From Acidiphilium sp. 37-60-79 (lineage in GTDB: Bacteria; Pseudomonadota; Alphaproteobacteria; Acetobacterales; Acetobacteraceae), in the NCBI GenBank assembly GCA_002279355.1, contig NCBV01000039.1:1-46117 (forward strand): DNA of 46,117 bases, read 5' to 3'. A program made the translations under genes and the position numbers. Shown here one piece after another: positions 1 through 8,949 of this stretch (position 1 is the first letter of the stretch; the number at the start of each line of letters is the position of its first letter). Under the pieces are notes generated by a model. The model was not told the DNA's origin, did no database searches, and was given only the letters and a program-made list of their open reading frames with translations.

Positions 1-263
1 GCTCCGCATTTCTCTCCCCACCCACCTAAAATTGGAGCGAAAACCCCAAAAACCCCGCAAACCCCGCCCTAAATCGGAGCGAAAATCAGCGCGAAAACCA
101 CCACTCACGCTCCTGGAGCATCTCCTCCAAAAATACCCTCCGCTCCCGCCCCGCCCCACACTCCCCGGCCATCGCTACGCTTTCTCTCCACCCTTCAAAA
201 ATCGCCCCTAACCGCACAGCGCATAGGCGCCAAATAATTGTTACGATATCATAACAAATTGAA
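1..263. other. Left-edge stretch with no supported gene
   Basis: I see no convincing gene here. Short open frames exist but lack recognisable domains and plausible starts. The stretch holds A/C-rich low-complexity sequence, with the decamer GGAGCGAAAA at 33-42 and again near 77-86. It also has a near-perfect 20-bp palindrome at 238-257 (one mismatch) that could be an operator for a gene to the left of the window. Confidence 0.5.
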
Positions 264-299
264 CCAAAAAAATGGCGCGGAGCAAAACTCCGCGCCATT
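264..299 (-). terminator. Rho-independent terminator after glcB
   Basis: Perfect 12-bp arms (271-282 and 288-299) enclose a 5-nt loop. On the minus strand the GC-rich stem is followed by a run of seven T, the classical intrinsic terminator layout. It lies just past the malate synthase stop codon at 304-306. Confidence 0.85.
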
Positions 300-303
300 G
301 ACT

Positions 304-2469
304 TTACGAGGCGCGCTTGGCCTCGCGCCGACGTTCATGCAGCACAAACTCGGTATAGCCATTCGGCTGTTCGCGCCCCTTAAAGACCAAATCACACGCC
401 GCCTGGAACGCGACCCCATCATAACCCGGCGCCATCTTGCGATAGAGCGGATCATCCTCATTCTGCCGATCCACGACCACCGCCATCCGCCGCAACGTCT
501 CCATCACCTGCTCTTTACTAACAATGTCGTGATGCAGCCAATTGGCAATATGCTGAGCCGAAATCCGCAACGTCGCCCGGTCTTCCATCAGTGCGACATT
601 ATGAATATCCGGCACTTTCGAACAACCCACCCCTTGATCAATCCAACGCACCACATAACCCAAAATCCCTTGCGCGTTATTATCCAACTCCTGCGCAATC
701 TCTGCAGGCTGCCAATTCGGCCGGTCCGCTAACGGAATGGTCAATAAATCGTCAAGCGAGCCCATTTTGCGTGAACGCAACGAAGCCTGACAATCATGCA
801 CATCCACTGCATGATAATGCAGCGCATGCAACGTCGCTGCGGTGGGCGATGGCACCCAAGCGGTATTCGCCCCCGCCTTCGGATGGCCGATTTTCTGCTC
901 CAGCATCGCCGCCATCGCATCCGGCGCCGCCCACATGCCTTTGCCAATCTGCGCATGGCCCGGCAAACCGCAGGCAATACCGATATCGACATTGCGATCT
1001 TCATAGCTTTTGATCCAAGGCGTCGATTTGATCTCAGCCTTACGAATCATCGGCCCCGCTTCCATCGAGGTATGAATTTCATCCCCGGTGCGATCCAAAA
1101 ATCCGGTATTAATAAAAAACACCCGCTCACGCGCCGCGTCGATGCATGCGGCCAAATTCGCCGAAGTCCGCCGCTCCTCATCCATAATGCCCATTTTGAT
1201 CGTGTTGCGCGGCAAACCCAACAAATCTTCGGTGGCAACAAACAACGTGGTCGCATAAGCCACCTCATCAGGCCCATGCAATTTCGGCTTGACAATGTAA
1301 ATCGAGCCCGCCGCCGAATTGCGCCGGCCAGACCGCCGCAAATCATGCATCGCGCATAACGATGTCACCACCAAATCAATAATCGTCTCCGGCACAGGCT
1401 TGCCCGCCGCATCGGTGATCACATCGGTATAAATATGATGCCCAACATTGCGCACCAACATCAGCACCCGCCCCGAGAGTGCGAGGGTCGATCCATCCGG
1501 CGCGGTATAAACCCGGTCCTCCGCCAATCGGCGGGTAAAGCGCTTGCCGCCCTTCTCAACCGTCTCCTCAAGCGTGCCCGCCATCAGCCCGAGCCAGTTA
1601 CGATACACCAACACCTTATCCTCGGCATCGACCGCCGCAACACTATCCTCCGCATCCATGATCGTGCTGATCGCTGATTCCAAAATCAGGTCAGACACCC
1701 CCGCCTTGTCGGTCTTGCCAATCACACTCGCCGGGTCGATCACGATTTCCAAATGCAAATGATGATGCTTGAGCAAAATCGCCGAAGGCTGCGCCGCATC
1801 GCCCCGATAGCCGACAAACGCCGCACCATCGCGCAACCCCACCGCGCCACTGGCCAGCGTCACCGCCAAATGACCATGCTCAACCCGGTAAGCCAGCGCA
1901 TCCGCATGGCTCCCGGTCGCCAGCGGCACATACGCATCAAGCACCGCCCGCGCCCGAGCAATCACCGCCGCACCCCGCGCCGGATTATACCCAGCCCCCG
2001 GCGCCAGCGCGCCGGTCTGCTCGATCGCATCGGTGCCGTAGAGCGCATCATACAAGCTACCCCAACGCGCATTCGCCGCATTCAGCGCATAACGCGCATT
2101 CATCACCGGCACCACGAGCTGCGCCCCCGCAATCGTGGTGATCTCCGGATCAACCTGCGCCGTACTCACCGCAACCGAAGCAGGCTCAGGCCGCAGATAC
2201 CCAATCTCGCGCAAATACGCCTGATAAGCGACGGGATTGATCGTCTGACCCCGCTGCGCTTTATGCCAATCATCAATCGCCGCCTGCAGCCGGTCCCGCT
2301 CTGCCATCAAGTCGGCGTTGCGCGAAGCATGGGTCTCGATCAAATCGGCCAAGCCGGACCAGAACCGGTCCGCCACCAATCCGGTGCCCGGCAGGGCTTC
2401 GGTCACAATGAAATCATAAAGCGGCTTGGCCACATGCAGGCCAGCAACAGATAGCATGGTTTCGGTCAT
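304..2469 (-). CDS. glcB: Malate synthase G
   Basis: Condenses glyoxylate with acetyl-CoA to give malate and CoA in the cytoplasm, as part of the glyoxylate/glycolate route. The 721 residues match the usual length of isoform G (about 720). Family landmarks are visible: the segment around [11 protein letters not shown], the magnesium-ligand regions [10 protein letters not shown] and [12 protein letters not shown], the GCSKVPDI loop, and [10 protein letters not shown] with Asp630 at the position of the catalytic base (Asp631 in the E. coli enzyme). The ATG at 2467-2469 is preceded at good spacing by GGGAG. It is transcribed alone and ends at a strong intrinsic terminator. No isocitrate lyase is present in the window, so the pathway partner cannot be judged here. 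Confidence 0.97.
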   Translation of the reverse strand: MTETMLSVAGLHVAKPLYDFIVTEALPGTGLVADRFWSGLADLIETHASRNADLMAERDRLQAAIDDWHKAQRGQTINPVAYQAYLREIGYLRPEPASVAVSTAQVDPEITTIAGAQLVVPVMNARYALNAANARWGSLYDALYGTDAIEQTGALAPGAGYNPARGAAVIARARAVLDAYVPLATGSHADALAYRVEHGHLAVTLASGAVGLRDGAAFVGYRGDAAQPSAILLKHHHLHLEIVIDPASVIGKTDKAGVSDLILESAISTIMDAEDSVAAVDAEDKVLVYRNWLGLMAGTLEETVEKGGKRFTRRLAEDRVYTAPDGSTLALSGRVLMLVRNVGHHIYTDVITDAAGKPVPETIIDLVVTSLCAMHDLRRSGRRNSAAGSIYIVKPKLHGPDEVAYATTLFVATEDLLGLPRNTIKMGIMDEERRTSANLAACIDAARERVFFINTGFLDRTGDEIHTSMEAGPMIRKAEIKSTPWIKSYEDRNVDIGIACGLPGHAQIGKGMWAAPDAMAAMLEQKIGHPKAGANTAWVPSPTAATLHALHYHAVDVHDCQASLRSRKMGSLDDLLTIPLADRPNWQPAEIAQELDNNAQGILGYVVRWIDQGVGCSKVPDIHNVALMEDRATLRISAQHIANWLHHDIVSKEQVMETLRRMAVVVDRQNEDDPLYRKMAPGYDGVAFQAACDLVFKGREQPNGYTEFVLHERRREAKRAS

Positions 2470-2619
2470 AATCTTCTCCCGTTACGTCTTGCCCCCGCTA
2501 ATGCAACCTCCCGCGCCGCCTGTCGAGGCCAGGGCCGCCCGCCGAGGGGTCGCCTCCGGCCACGCGGTCTGATACCAGCATCTCATGCGCCGAGACCATT
2601 CAACCCCAGCCTGCATCGC

Positions 2620-5571
2620 ATGACCGGCCGGCGCCGCCTCGCGCTCATCCTTGGTTCAGTGCTCCTGGCCCTCAGCCTGATCGTGCTGGCCGGGCGCGCC
2701 ATCCTCTCGGGAACCTATCATCGCGCGGGCATCGAGCGGTTGGCCAGCCGGGTCGCCGGCCAGCGCGTCACCATCAAAGGCCCGATCAAACTCGCCTTGA
2801 TCCCCGACCCGCAATTGATCGCCGAGCGCATCACCATCGGCAATCCGCAAGGCGGCTCGGTGCGCGCTAAAACCCTGAAACTCGATCTCGCCGCCGGTCC
2901 GTTGCTGCTCGGCCAATTGCGTGCAACCCGCCTGACCCTGCGCAGCCCGATCATCGATCTCCCTTGGCCCTTGCCCGGTGGCGCCAGCGCACTAGCCCCG
3001 CCGCCTTGGCTGGCCTCGCTGCACGCTTCGGTCGAAAACGGCACGATCGAACTCGGCACGCTGCGCCTGACCAACGCCAACCTATCAATCTTCACCGGCG
3101 CCCCGAACGCCGTTCTCGCTGTCGGCGGCAATGCGATGATCGGCACCCGGCCGATTCATCTCACCTTCGATCTGAGCCATGCCACCGCCGCCGCCGCAAC
3201 CATGGCAGCCTCAATCAGCCTGATCGCCCCGAGCGGCCAGCCCGACGCGACGATGAATTTCGTCGGCCAGTTCAATGATCGCAGCGTGCTGACCGGCCAA
3301 ATCACCAGCCAATCGAGGGTGGCACTGCCCGGCTGGCAAAGCACCCCAACGCAACTCCAAGCGACGCTGCACGCCGATGGCAACATGATCGCATTGAGCA
3401 ACCTGATCCTCCAGCACGGCAAGGGTCGCATCACCGGCACGGCGCAATTTCACGGCACCACCGCCGCACTGGATCTGACCGTGCGCAACCTCAACATCGC
3501 CCCGCTCTGGCAAAATGCGAGCGCGGCTTTTGCGCCGTCGCGCATCACCTTAAAACTCCACCTGCACCAAGCCCGCTTCGCCACCACCGCACTGCCCGAC
3601 CTGACCAGCCGCCTGCACATCACCCATCAGCACATCGAGATTTTGGCCTTGCAGGCCCCCGTCGCGGGCGGCGAGCTCAGCCTTACCGGCACCGCAAGCC
3701 CGACCGGCCGATTGAACGGCCCATTCACCCTCGCCGTTCCGCATCTCGCAACCGCCATCACCGCGTGGCACCAGCTCGACCCAACATTGCCGCCCTGGCT
3801 CGTCAAGGCCCCATGGAGCCAAGCGCCGCTAACCCTAAACGGGCATATCGATCTCAGTGCGCGCGGCTTTCACCTGAGTCATCTGCAAGGTCTGATCGGC
3901 ACCGGCCCCACCCGCAGCGATTTCACCGGCGCCATCGACAGCCACGGCCAATATCGCGCGATCGGGCTGCGCTTCGGACATCTCGCACTCGGCTCGCCTG
4001 ACTGGGCGCAACTCATCGCCGCACGTGCGCGACCCCCCGGCCGTGCCGCAAAACTCAATCTACGCCTGACCGCCCAACACATCGCGTTCAGCCACGGCAA
4101 AACCAACCTCACCGGCACCAATCTGCTGATTGACGCTGCGATCGGCCGGTCGATCAATCTGCGCGTGGGCGGCGTGACCCTGGCGGGGGCTATGCTCAAC
4201 GCCCATGGCGCCTTCAGCCCGGCCGATGGCTTGAGCCACGCCCAACTGACCATCGCGGGACCGCACGCGACATCGACAATTCTAACCATCGACCCCAGCC
4301 TCGCCGCCCTCATCGGGCACCCGCCGATGATCCAGCAGCGTTTTGCCCTGGGGCTGCGCGGCAGCGGGCCGGTCACCGCGATCACAACGCAATGGCATAT
4401 CGATCTCGGGCAGGATCGCACCGCCATGGCGGCGGAGGCGTACCAACAGATCAATCTGACCGAGCAAACCGCCCAAGGTAGTTTTGTGCTCCGCGCCCCT
4501 AGCGCAATCGCGTTGCTCGGCGGTGTCGGGGTCAAAGCCGGACTGACTTGGCCCGGCGCCGGATCGGTTGGGGTGCGCATCGGCGATCATTTAAATGCTC
4601 AGCAAATCACGCTCGATAATGCGGTGGTCAGTTTCGGCGCGAGCACCCTGACCGCCCGGCTCAAATTGGCGCTGACACCCACCCCCGCCCTCACGGGCCG
4701 TATCGATGCTGATCGGCTAGCCCTGCCCGAGCCAGCACGGTTGATCGACGGCGCGATGGCGCTGATGCAGCATGCAGTCGCGGTCCAATTCACCGCCCGC
4801 CATGTCGAGAGCGGCGGCGCAAAAATTGCCAACGACCTCTCCGGTGATTTTTCGGCGGGGTCGAAAACCGTGCCGACCCTGTCGGTCGCGGTGAAGGCGA
4901 CGCCCGCGATGGGGGGTGCTTTGACCGCCCAAGCCAAGCTAATGGCCCAACCCCAGCAAAAACTGCATCTGGCCCTCGGCATCACGATGAAAGGCGCACC
5001 GATTGCGCCGCTGACGCAGATTGCCCAGCACGCGGGCCTTCATCTGCCATTCACCGGCGGCACCGCGGATTTGGTCACCGCCCTGGCGGCAACCGGCCGG
5101 TCCAGCGCCGCCTGGATCAAGAGCGCGACCGGCAGCTTCGCGGTGACCGCGCATCAAACACAAATTTCAGGGATCAATCTGACCGGCGCGGCTATGGCGT
5201 TGAGGGCAGCGCGCGCGCCGCTGCACCGGATCAGCCGATTGACCGCAGCGGATCGGCTGCGCCGGGCGCTGGCGATCGGGTCAACCCCGGTCAGCACCGG
5301 GCAAATTGCCGCGACCTTGGCGGCTCACCACATGACCATCGATTACGCGCATTTCGTCGGTCCTGCTGGCGCGGTGCGGCTCAGCGGCACGATCAACCGG
5401 GCCATGTCACGCCTGAAGCTCTCCGCGCAGATCCGCCTGAGCGATGGGAAAACACCAAGCCTGCCCGCACTCGATGAGCAAATTCTCGGCACAGCCATAT
5501 CGCCTTGGCATCATGCGGGCTTGACGCGGGCGATGCGCTGGATCGATGCGCCACCCCCGCCAAAACCGTAA
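2620..5571 (+). CDS. AsmA-family envelope protein
   Basis: A 983-residue protein with one N-terminal membrane anchor (about residues 6-28), followed by a long, beta-rich, Ala/Thr/Gly-rich periplasmic region. The segment after the anchor (ASRVAGQRVTIKGPIKLAL, then LIPDPQL and ITIGNP) is the characteristic start of AsmA domains. A second AsmA-like C-terminal region is suggested by the GSFAVTAHQ and INLTGAAMAL segments. AsmA-like proteins belong to the family of bridge-like proteins implicated in phospholipid transport between inner and outer membranes; that role here is inferred from the family. The ATG has no clear ribosome-binding site. The gene converges on hemW across a repeat-bearing spacer. 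Confidence 0.85.
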   Translation: MTGRRRLALILGSVLLALSLIVLAGRAILSGTYHRAGIERLASRVAGQRVTIKGPIKLALIPDPQLIAERITIGNPQGGSVRAKTLKLDLAAGPLLLGQLRATRLTLRSPIIDLPWPLPGGASALAPPPWLASLHASVENGTIELGTLRLTNANLSIFTGAPNAVLAVGGNAMIGTRPIHLTFDLSHATAAAATMAASISLIAPSGQPDATMNFVGQFNDRSVLTGQITSQSRVALPGWQSTPTQLQATLHADGNMIALSNLILQHGKGRITGTAQFHGTTAALDLTVRNLNIAPLWQNASAAFAPSRITLKLHLHQARFATTALPDLTSRLHITHQHIEILALQAPVAGGELSLTGTASPTGRLNGPFTLAVPHLATAITAWHQLDPTLPPWLVKAPWSQAPLTLNGHIDLSARGFHLSHLQGLIGTGPTRSDFTGAIDSHGQYRAIGLRFGHLALGSPDWAQLIAARARPPGRAAKLNLRLTAQHIAFSHGKTNLTGTNLLIDAAIGRSINLRVGGVTLAGAMLNAHGAFSPADGLSHAQLTIAGPHATSTILTIDPSLAALIGHPPMIQQRFALGLRGSGPVTAITTQWHIDLGQDRTAMAAEAYQQINLTEQTAQGSFVLRAPSAIALLGGVGVKAGLTWPGAGSVGVRIGDHLNAQQITLDNAVVSFGASTLTARLKLALTPTPALTGRIDADRLALPEPARLIDGAMALMQHAVAVQFTARHVESGGAKIANDLSGDFSAGSKTVPTLSVAVKATPAMGGALTAQAKLMAQPQQKLHLALGITMKGAPIAPLTQIAQHAGLHLPFTGGTADLVTALAATGRSSAAWIKSATGSFAVTAHQTQISGINLTGAAMALRAARAPLHRISRLTAADRLRRALAIGSTPVSTGQIAATLAAHHMTIDYAHFVGPAGAVRLSGTINRAMSRLKLSAQIRLSDGKTPSLPALDEQILGTAISPWHHAGLTRAMRWIDAPPPPKP

Positions 5572-5600
5572 CGCCGCTGATTTGAATTGATTAGATCAAT

Positions 5601-5640
5601 ATTGGTTTAGGTTGAATCGAAAAATTCGACCTAAACCAAT
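5601..5640. terminator. Long hairpin after the AsmA gene
   Basis: Two 17-nt arms (5601-5617 and 5624-5640), complementary except for one G-U-type mismatch, flank a 6-nt loop. It lies between the convergent AsmA and hemW genes and partly overlaps the dispersed repeat at 5631-5681. No T-run follows on the plus strand, so it may be a repeat-borne hairpin rather than a canonical terminator. Confidence 0.6.
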
Positions 5641-5681
5641 GAAATTGATCGGCAAACAAAGGCCAGAGCGTGATTGATGAT
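5631..5681 (-). repeat. Dispersed intergenic repeat, copy 1
   Basis: Positions 5631-5666 are the exact reverse complement of 33937-33972 (36 of 36). Positions 5637-5681 match the reverse complement of 41601-41645 at 43 of 45 positions. Its outer part forms one arm of the hairpin that contains the hemW stop codon. There is no coding capacity and no transposase. Confidence 0.85.
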
Positions 5682-5696
5682 AAGCAATCACGCTCT
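5665..5696 (-). terminator. Hairpin overlapping the hemW stop codon
   Basis: Perfect 12-bp arms (5665-5676 and 5685-5696) around an 8-nt loop. The hemW stop codon (5695-5697 on the minus strand) lies at the foot of the stem. It may act as a terminator or 3'-end protector for hemW and is part of the repeat copy. Confidence 0.6.
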
Positions 5697-6843
5697 AAAG
5701 GATCAATGCCGCGAGCAACGAGTCCAGCCGCTTGCGGCCCTCGGCGGTCGCGATCAGGCGGGTCGGGGTGAGGCTGATATAACCGGCCAAGAGCGCCTGA
5801 TCGACGATGTCAGGATCGAGCAAATCAGCGAGGCGATACTGGGTGCGGGCAAAAAATGCTGCGCAATCGATGCCTTCGGTGAGGCGCAGACCCATCAGCA
5901 AGGCTTCGCGCGCGCGCTCCGGCGGATCGATGGCCAACTCCTCGGTGCTGCCATGGCCGCGCGCTTGCACCAAGGACGCCCATTCCTCCGGCGCGCGGTG
6001 GCGGCGGGTGGCGAGCAATTGATCGCCGATGGTGATGCGACCATGCGCGCCGGGGCCGATTCCGGCGTAATCCTGATAGCGCCAATAGGTGAGGTTATGG
6101 CGCGATTCCTGGCCAGGGCGGGCATAGTTGGAGATTTCATAAGGGTGCAGGCCGTGCTCGGCGGCGACGTCGGCGGTCGCGTCGTATAAGGCGGCGGCGT
6201 CATCATCATCGGGGAGCGAAAATTCGGCGCGGGCGAAGCGAGTGGCGAATTGGGTGCCAGGTTCAATGGTGAGTTGATAAAGCGAAAGATGATCGAGGCC
6301 GACCGCGAGGGCGCGGCTTAACTCCGCACGCCAAGAAGCAAGGGTTTGGCCGGGGCGGGCATAAATGAGGTCAAAACTGACGCGCGGGAAAATGCGGCGC
6401 GCGAGGGCGACGGCGGCCATCGCCTCAGCGCTGGAATGGCCCCGGCCCAGAAACGCGAGCGCTTGATCATCGAGGCTTTGCACGCCGATCGAGACGCGGT
6501 TGACCCCGGCGGCCCGATAGCCAGCGAAGCGCTCGGCCTCGATGCTGGTCGGGTTGGCTTCCAGGGTGATCTCAATATCAGGGTCGGGCGTAAACAGCCG
6601 CACGGCATCATCGATTAAGGCGGCGACGCTCGCCGGGGCCATCAGGCTCGGCGTGCCGCCGCCGAAAAAGATCGAGCCGAGGTGGCGCGGGCCTAGGCGA
6701 GCGGCCTCATAGCGCAGTTCGGCGCGCAACCCTGCTATGATTGCGGCTTCGGGGATCTGCGCCCGGACATGGGAGTTAAAATCGCAATACGGGCATTTGC
6801 TCAAGCAAAATGGCCAATGGATATAGAGGGCGAGCGGTTGCAT
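5695..6843 (-). CDS. hemW: Radical SAM heme chaperone HemW
   Basis: A 382-residue radical-SAM protein of the HemN/HemW group. The CX3CX2C iron-sulfur motif is at Cys13, Cys17 and Cys20 (FCLSKCPYCDF), directly after the YIHWPF signature. This short spacing from the N terminus is typical of HemW rather than coproporphyrinogen III dehydrogenase HemN. GGGTPSL and GVQSL motifs follow, and the C-terminal HemW region is complete. HemW is thought to insert heme into respiratory enzymes; the gene is often mis-named coproporphyrinogen oxidase. The ATG at 6841-6843 is the natural start. The stop codon lies inside a repeat-borne hairpin. Confidence 0.93.
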   Translation of the reverse strand: MQPLALYIHWPFCLSKCPYCDFNSHVRAQIPEAAIIAGLRAELRYEAARLGPRHLGSIFFGGGTPSLMAPASVAALIDDAVRLFTPDPDIEITLEANPTSIEAERFAGYRAAGVNRVSIGVQSLDDQALAFLGRGHSSAEAMAAVALARRIFPRVSFDLIYARPGQTLASWRAELSRALAVGLDHLSLYQLTIEPGTQFATRFARAEFSLPDDDDAAALYDATADVAAEHGLHPYEISNYARPGQESRHNLTYWRYQDYAGIGPGAHGRITIGDQLLATRRHRAPEEWASLVQARGHGSTEELAIDPPERAREALLMGLRLTEGIDCAAFFARTQYRLADLLDPDIVDQALLAGYISLTPTRLIATAEGRKRLDSLLAALIL

Positions 6844-6952
6844 CGGCGCGGTCTAGCATGGAAAGGCCGGGGACATAGTGCGGCGGTGTTGCGTTGCGGC
6901 GCAAGACATTGCATATCGGGCACGCGTCGGATGTTTCTGACGCAAATCCACA

Positions 6953-7039
6953 CACGGAGCGCCTTTCCCGGTTGACCGGGTCCGGTGCCTTTTGGCGCAG
7001 CTCCGTGGAGGCTCAACCGGACGATCCGCCTAGCGGATC
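6953..7039 (+). promoter_or_regulatory. Structured 5' leader of rpsB (candidate S2 autoregulatory RNA)
   Basis: The segment upstream of rpsB can fold extensively. A long-range helix pairs CACGGAG (6953-6959) with CTCCGTG (7001-7007), extended by a GCC/GGC pairing across a small bulge. Inside it is a perfect 6-bp hairpin (6967-6980). A separate 7-bp hairpin lies at 7023-7039, just before the ribosome-binding site. S2 operons are commonly controlled by a leader RNA that binds S2. Assignment to a known motif class needs a covariance search. Confidence 0.45.
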
Positions 7040-7060
7040 ATGTATGAAAGGACTTCGCCG

Positions 7061-7791
7061 ATGGCGACACCTCAGGTTTCTTTGCGTCAGCTGCTCGAAG
7101 CGGGCGTGCATTTTGGTCATAATACCCGCCGCTGGAACCCGCACATGGCGCCGTTCCTGTTTGGCGTGCGCAACCAAGTGCATATTATCGATTTGCAGCA
7201 GACCGTGCCGTTGCTCGAGCGCGCATTGCGCGAAGTGCGCAATGTCACGGCAGCCGGTGGGCGCGTGTTGTTTGTTGGCACCAAGCGGGCGGCGGCTGAT
7301 CATGTGGCGGATTCCGCCAAGCGCTGCGGGCAATATTATGTTAATCACCGTTGGCTCGGCGGCATGCTGACCAATTGGAAAACCATCACCAACTCGATCC
7401 GCAAATTGCGCCAACTCGAAGATATGTTGAGCGGCGAGGCGCAGGGCTTGACCAAGAAGGAACGGCTGAACCTATCGCGTGAGCGCGACAAGCTCGACCG
7501 GGCGCTCGGCGGGATTAAGGAAATGGGCGGGTTGCCGGATATTCTGTTCAGGTGCTGGATTCCAATTCCGATCCGGCCGGCATCACCTATCCGATTCCGG
7601 GTAATGACGATGCGATCCGGGCGATCACCCTCTATTGCGACCTGATTGCCGGAGCGGTGCTTGATGGCATCAGCGCGGAAATGGGCGCGAGCGGCGCTGA
7701 TTTGGGCGCAGTTGAGGAAATTCCGGATGTGGCGCTCGATGAAGTCGCCATCGAAGATATCGCGAGCCACGGCGAGGCCGCCGCACTTTAA
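7061..7791 (+). pseudogene. rpsB: 30S ribosomal protein S2, internally deleted and frameshifted
   Basis: The first 163 codons ([19 protein letters not shown] through GGLPDILF, ending at 7549) are an ordinary S2. After two stray bases the reading continues in another frame from 7552 as [20 protein letters not shown] to the C terminus at 7791. The conserved core strand and helix that should lie between (normally VIDTNKE to GIPVVA, about 23 residues) are missing, so roughly 67 nt are absent and the frame is lost. In the first frame translation would run to 7645 with an unrelated tail. The ATG at 7061 has AAAGGA upstream. S2 is essential and normally single copy, so this is either an assembly or sequence error or a second intact copy exists elsewhere. 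Confidence 0.9.
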
Positions 7792-7839
7792 GGCGCGCCG
7801 CGCCCTATTGGTTGCCTTATTGGATGGAGGAGCAAAAAA

Positions 7840-8748
7840 ATGGTTGAGATCACCGGAGCGATGGTGAAGGATCTGCGCGAGAGCACGGGCGCAGGCATGA
7901 TGGATTGCAAAAAGGCGCTGGTGGAAGCTGGCGGCGACATGAATGCGGCGGTCGATTGGCTGCGCAAGAAGGGCCTGGCGGCGGCGGCAAAAAAATCAGG
8001 CCGGGTCGCGGCGGAAGGCTTGGTCGGCGTTGCCCATGACGGCAAAAAGGCGGCGATGGTCGAGGTGAATGCCGAGACCGATTTCGTTGCGCGCAACGAA
8101 GCCTTCCAAAATTTCGTGGAAACCGTGACCAAGCTGGCGCTGAGCGTTGGCGAGGATGTCGAGGCGTTAAAATCCGCACCCTATCCCGGTGCTGATCATG
8201 ATGTCAGTGCGGAATTGACCCATTTGGTCGCAACGGTGGGCGAGAATATGACGATCCGCCGGGTTGCCGTGGTGAGCGTGCAAACTGGCACGGTGGCATC
8301 CTATGTGCACGGCGCGCTGCGTCCGGGCTTGGGCAAGATCGGCGTGTTGGTGGGGCTGGAAGGCCGCGCCGATGAGGCGGTGTTTGCGCTGGGCCGCCAA
8401 GTTGGCATGCATGTCGCAGCGACGCGGCCGGATGCGGTGGATATCACCGATGTCGACCCGGCGGCGCTCGAGCGCGAGAAGGCGATTCTCTCCGATCAGG
8501 CGCGCGCCTCGGGCAAGCCCGAAGCGATCATTGAGCGCATGGTCGAAGGCCGGGTGAAAAAATATTACGAGGATGTGGTGCTTCTGGAGCAAATCTGGGT
8601 GCATGACGGCGAAAGCAAAGTGCGTACGGTGATCGACAAAGCAGGGGCGAAATTAACCCGCTTCGTCCGTTTCACCCTGGGCGAAGGCATCGAAAAAGAA
8701 ACCACCGATTTCGCCGCAGAGGTTGCGGCGGCGGCGGGAACCAACTGA
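7840..8748 (+). CDS. tsf: Translation elongation factor Ts
   Basis: The nucleotide-exchange factor that regenerates EF-Tu-GTP. It has 302 residues, with an N-terminal UBA-like module carrying the diagnostic [19 protein letters not shown] motif (about residues 8-26), the TDFVARN core motif, and a complete C terminus with [12 protein letters not shown] strong GGAGGAG ribosome-binding site precedes the ATG. It follows rpsB at 48 nt, the classical rpsB-tsf operon, and is closed by an intrinsic terminator. Unlike rpsB, it shows no damage. Confidence 0.98.
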   Translation: MVEITGAMVKDLRESTGAGMMDCKKALVEAGGDMNAAVDWLRKKGLAAAAKKSGRVAAEGLVGVAHDGKKAAMVEVNAETDFVARNEAFQNFVETVTKLALSVGEDVEALKSAPYPGADHDVSAELTHLVATVGENMTIRRVAVVSVQTGTVASYVHGALRPGLGKIGVLVGLEGRADEAVFALGRQVGMHVAATRPDAVDITDVDPAALEREKAILSDQARASGKPEAIIERMVEGRVKKYYEDVVLLEQIWVHDGESKVRTVIDKAGAKLTRFVRFTLGEGIEKETTDFAAEVAAAAGTN

Positions 8749-8777
8749 TTGCGCTTTCGCTCCTATCGCATTTTACC

Positions 8778-8819
8778 ATAAATGAGCGTCCGAATCGTGA
8801 GATTCGGGCGCTTATTTAT
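8778..8819 (+). terminator. Rho-independent terminator after tsf
   Basis: Nineteen-nt arms (8778-8796 and 8801-8819) with two mismatches around a GTGA loop. The GC-rich inner stem is followed by a T-rich tract, with A-rich sequence on the other side. It ends the rpsB-tsf transcript. Confidence 0.85.
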
Positions 8820-8949
8820 ATTGTCTCGTCCAGATTTTATTCGCCGCAACAAACCTTAATTTTCCCTTCTTTCTAGGAATATTATGCGATAACATTGCTC
8901 AGGGTGGCGTGCGCCCGCCGTTGTATGAAATCCAACTCTGGAGCATTCG

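Noticed and set aside
304-2454. Long open frames opposite malate synthase (for example 1753-2454 plus)
   Set aside because: They are Arg/His-rich shadows created by codon bias of the real gene, with no domain, no ribosome-binding site and no independent promoter.
7540-7560. Programmed frameshift or translational bypass in rpsB
   Set aside because: A frameshift would not restore the missing conserved ~23 residues. The data fit a deletion, not recoding.
7061-7645. rpsB as a functional shorter S2 of about 195 residues
   Set aside because: The tail after codon 163 is out of frame and unrelated to S2, and the true C terminus is present in another frame immediately downstream.
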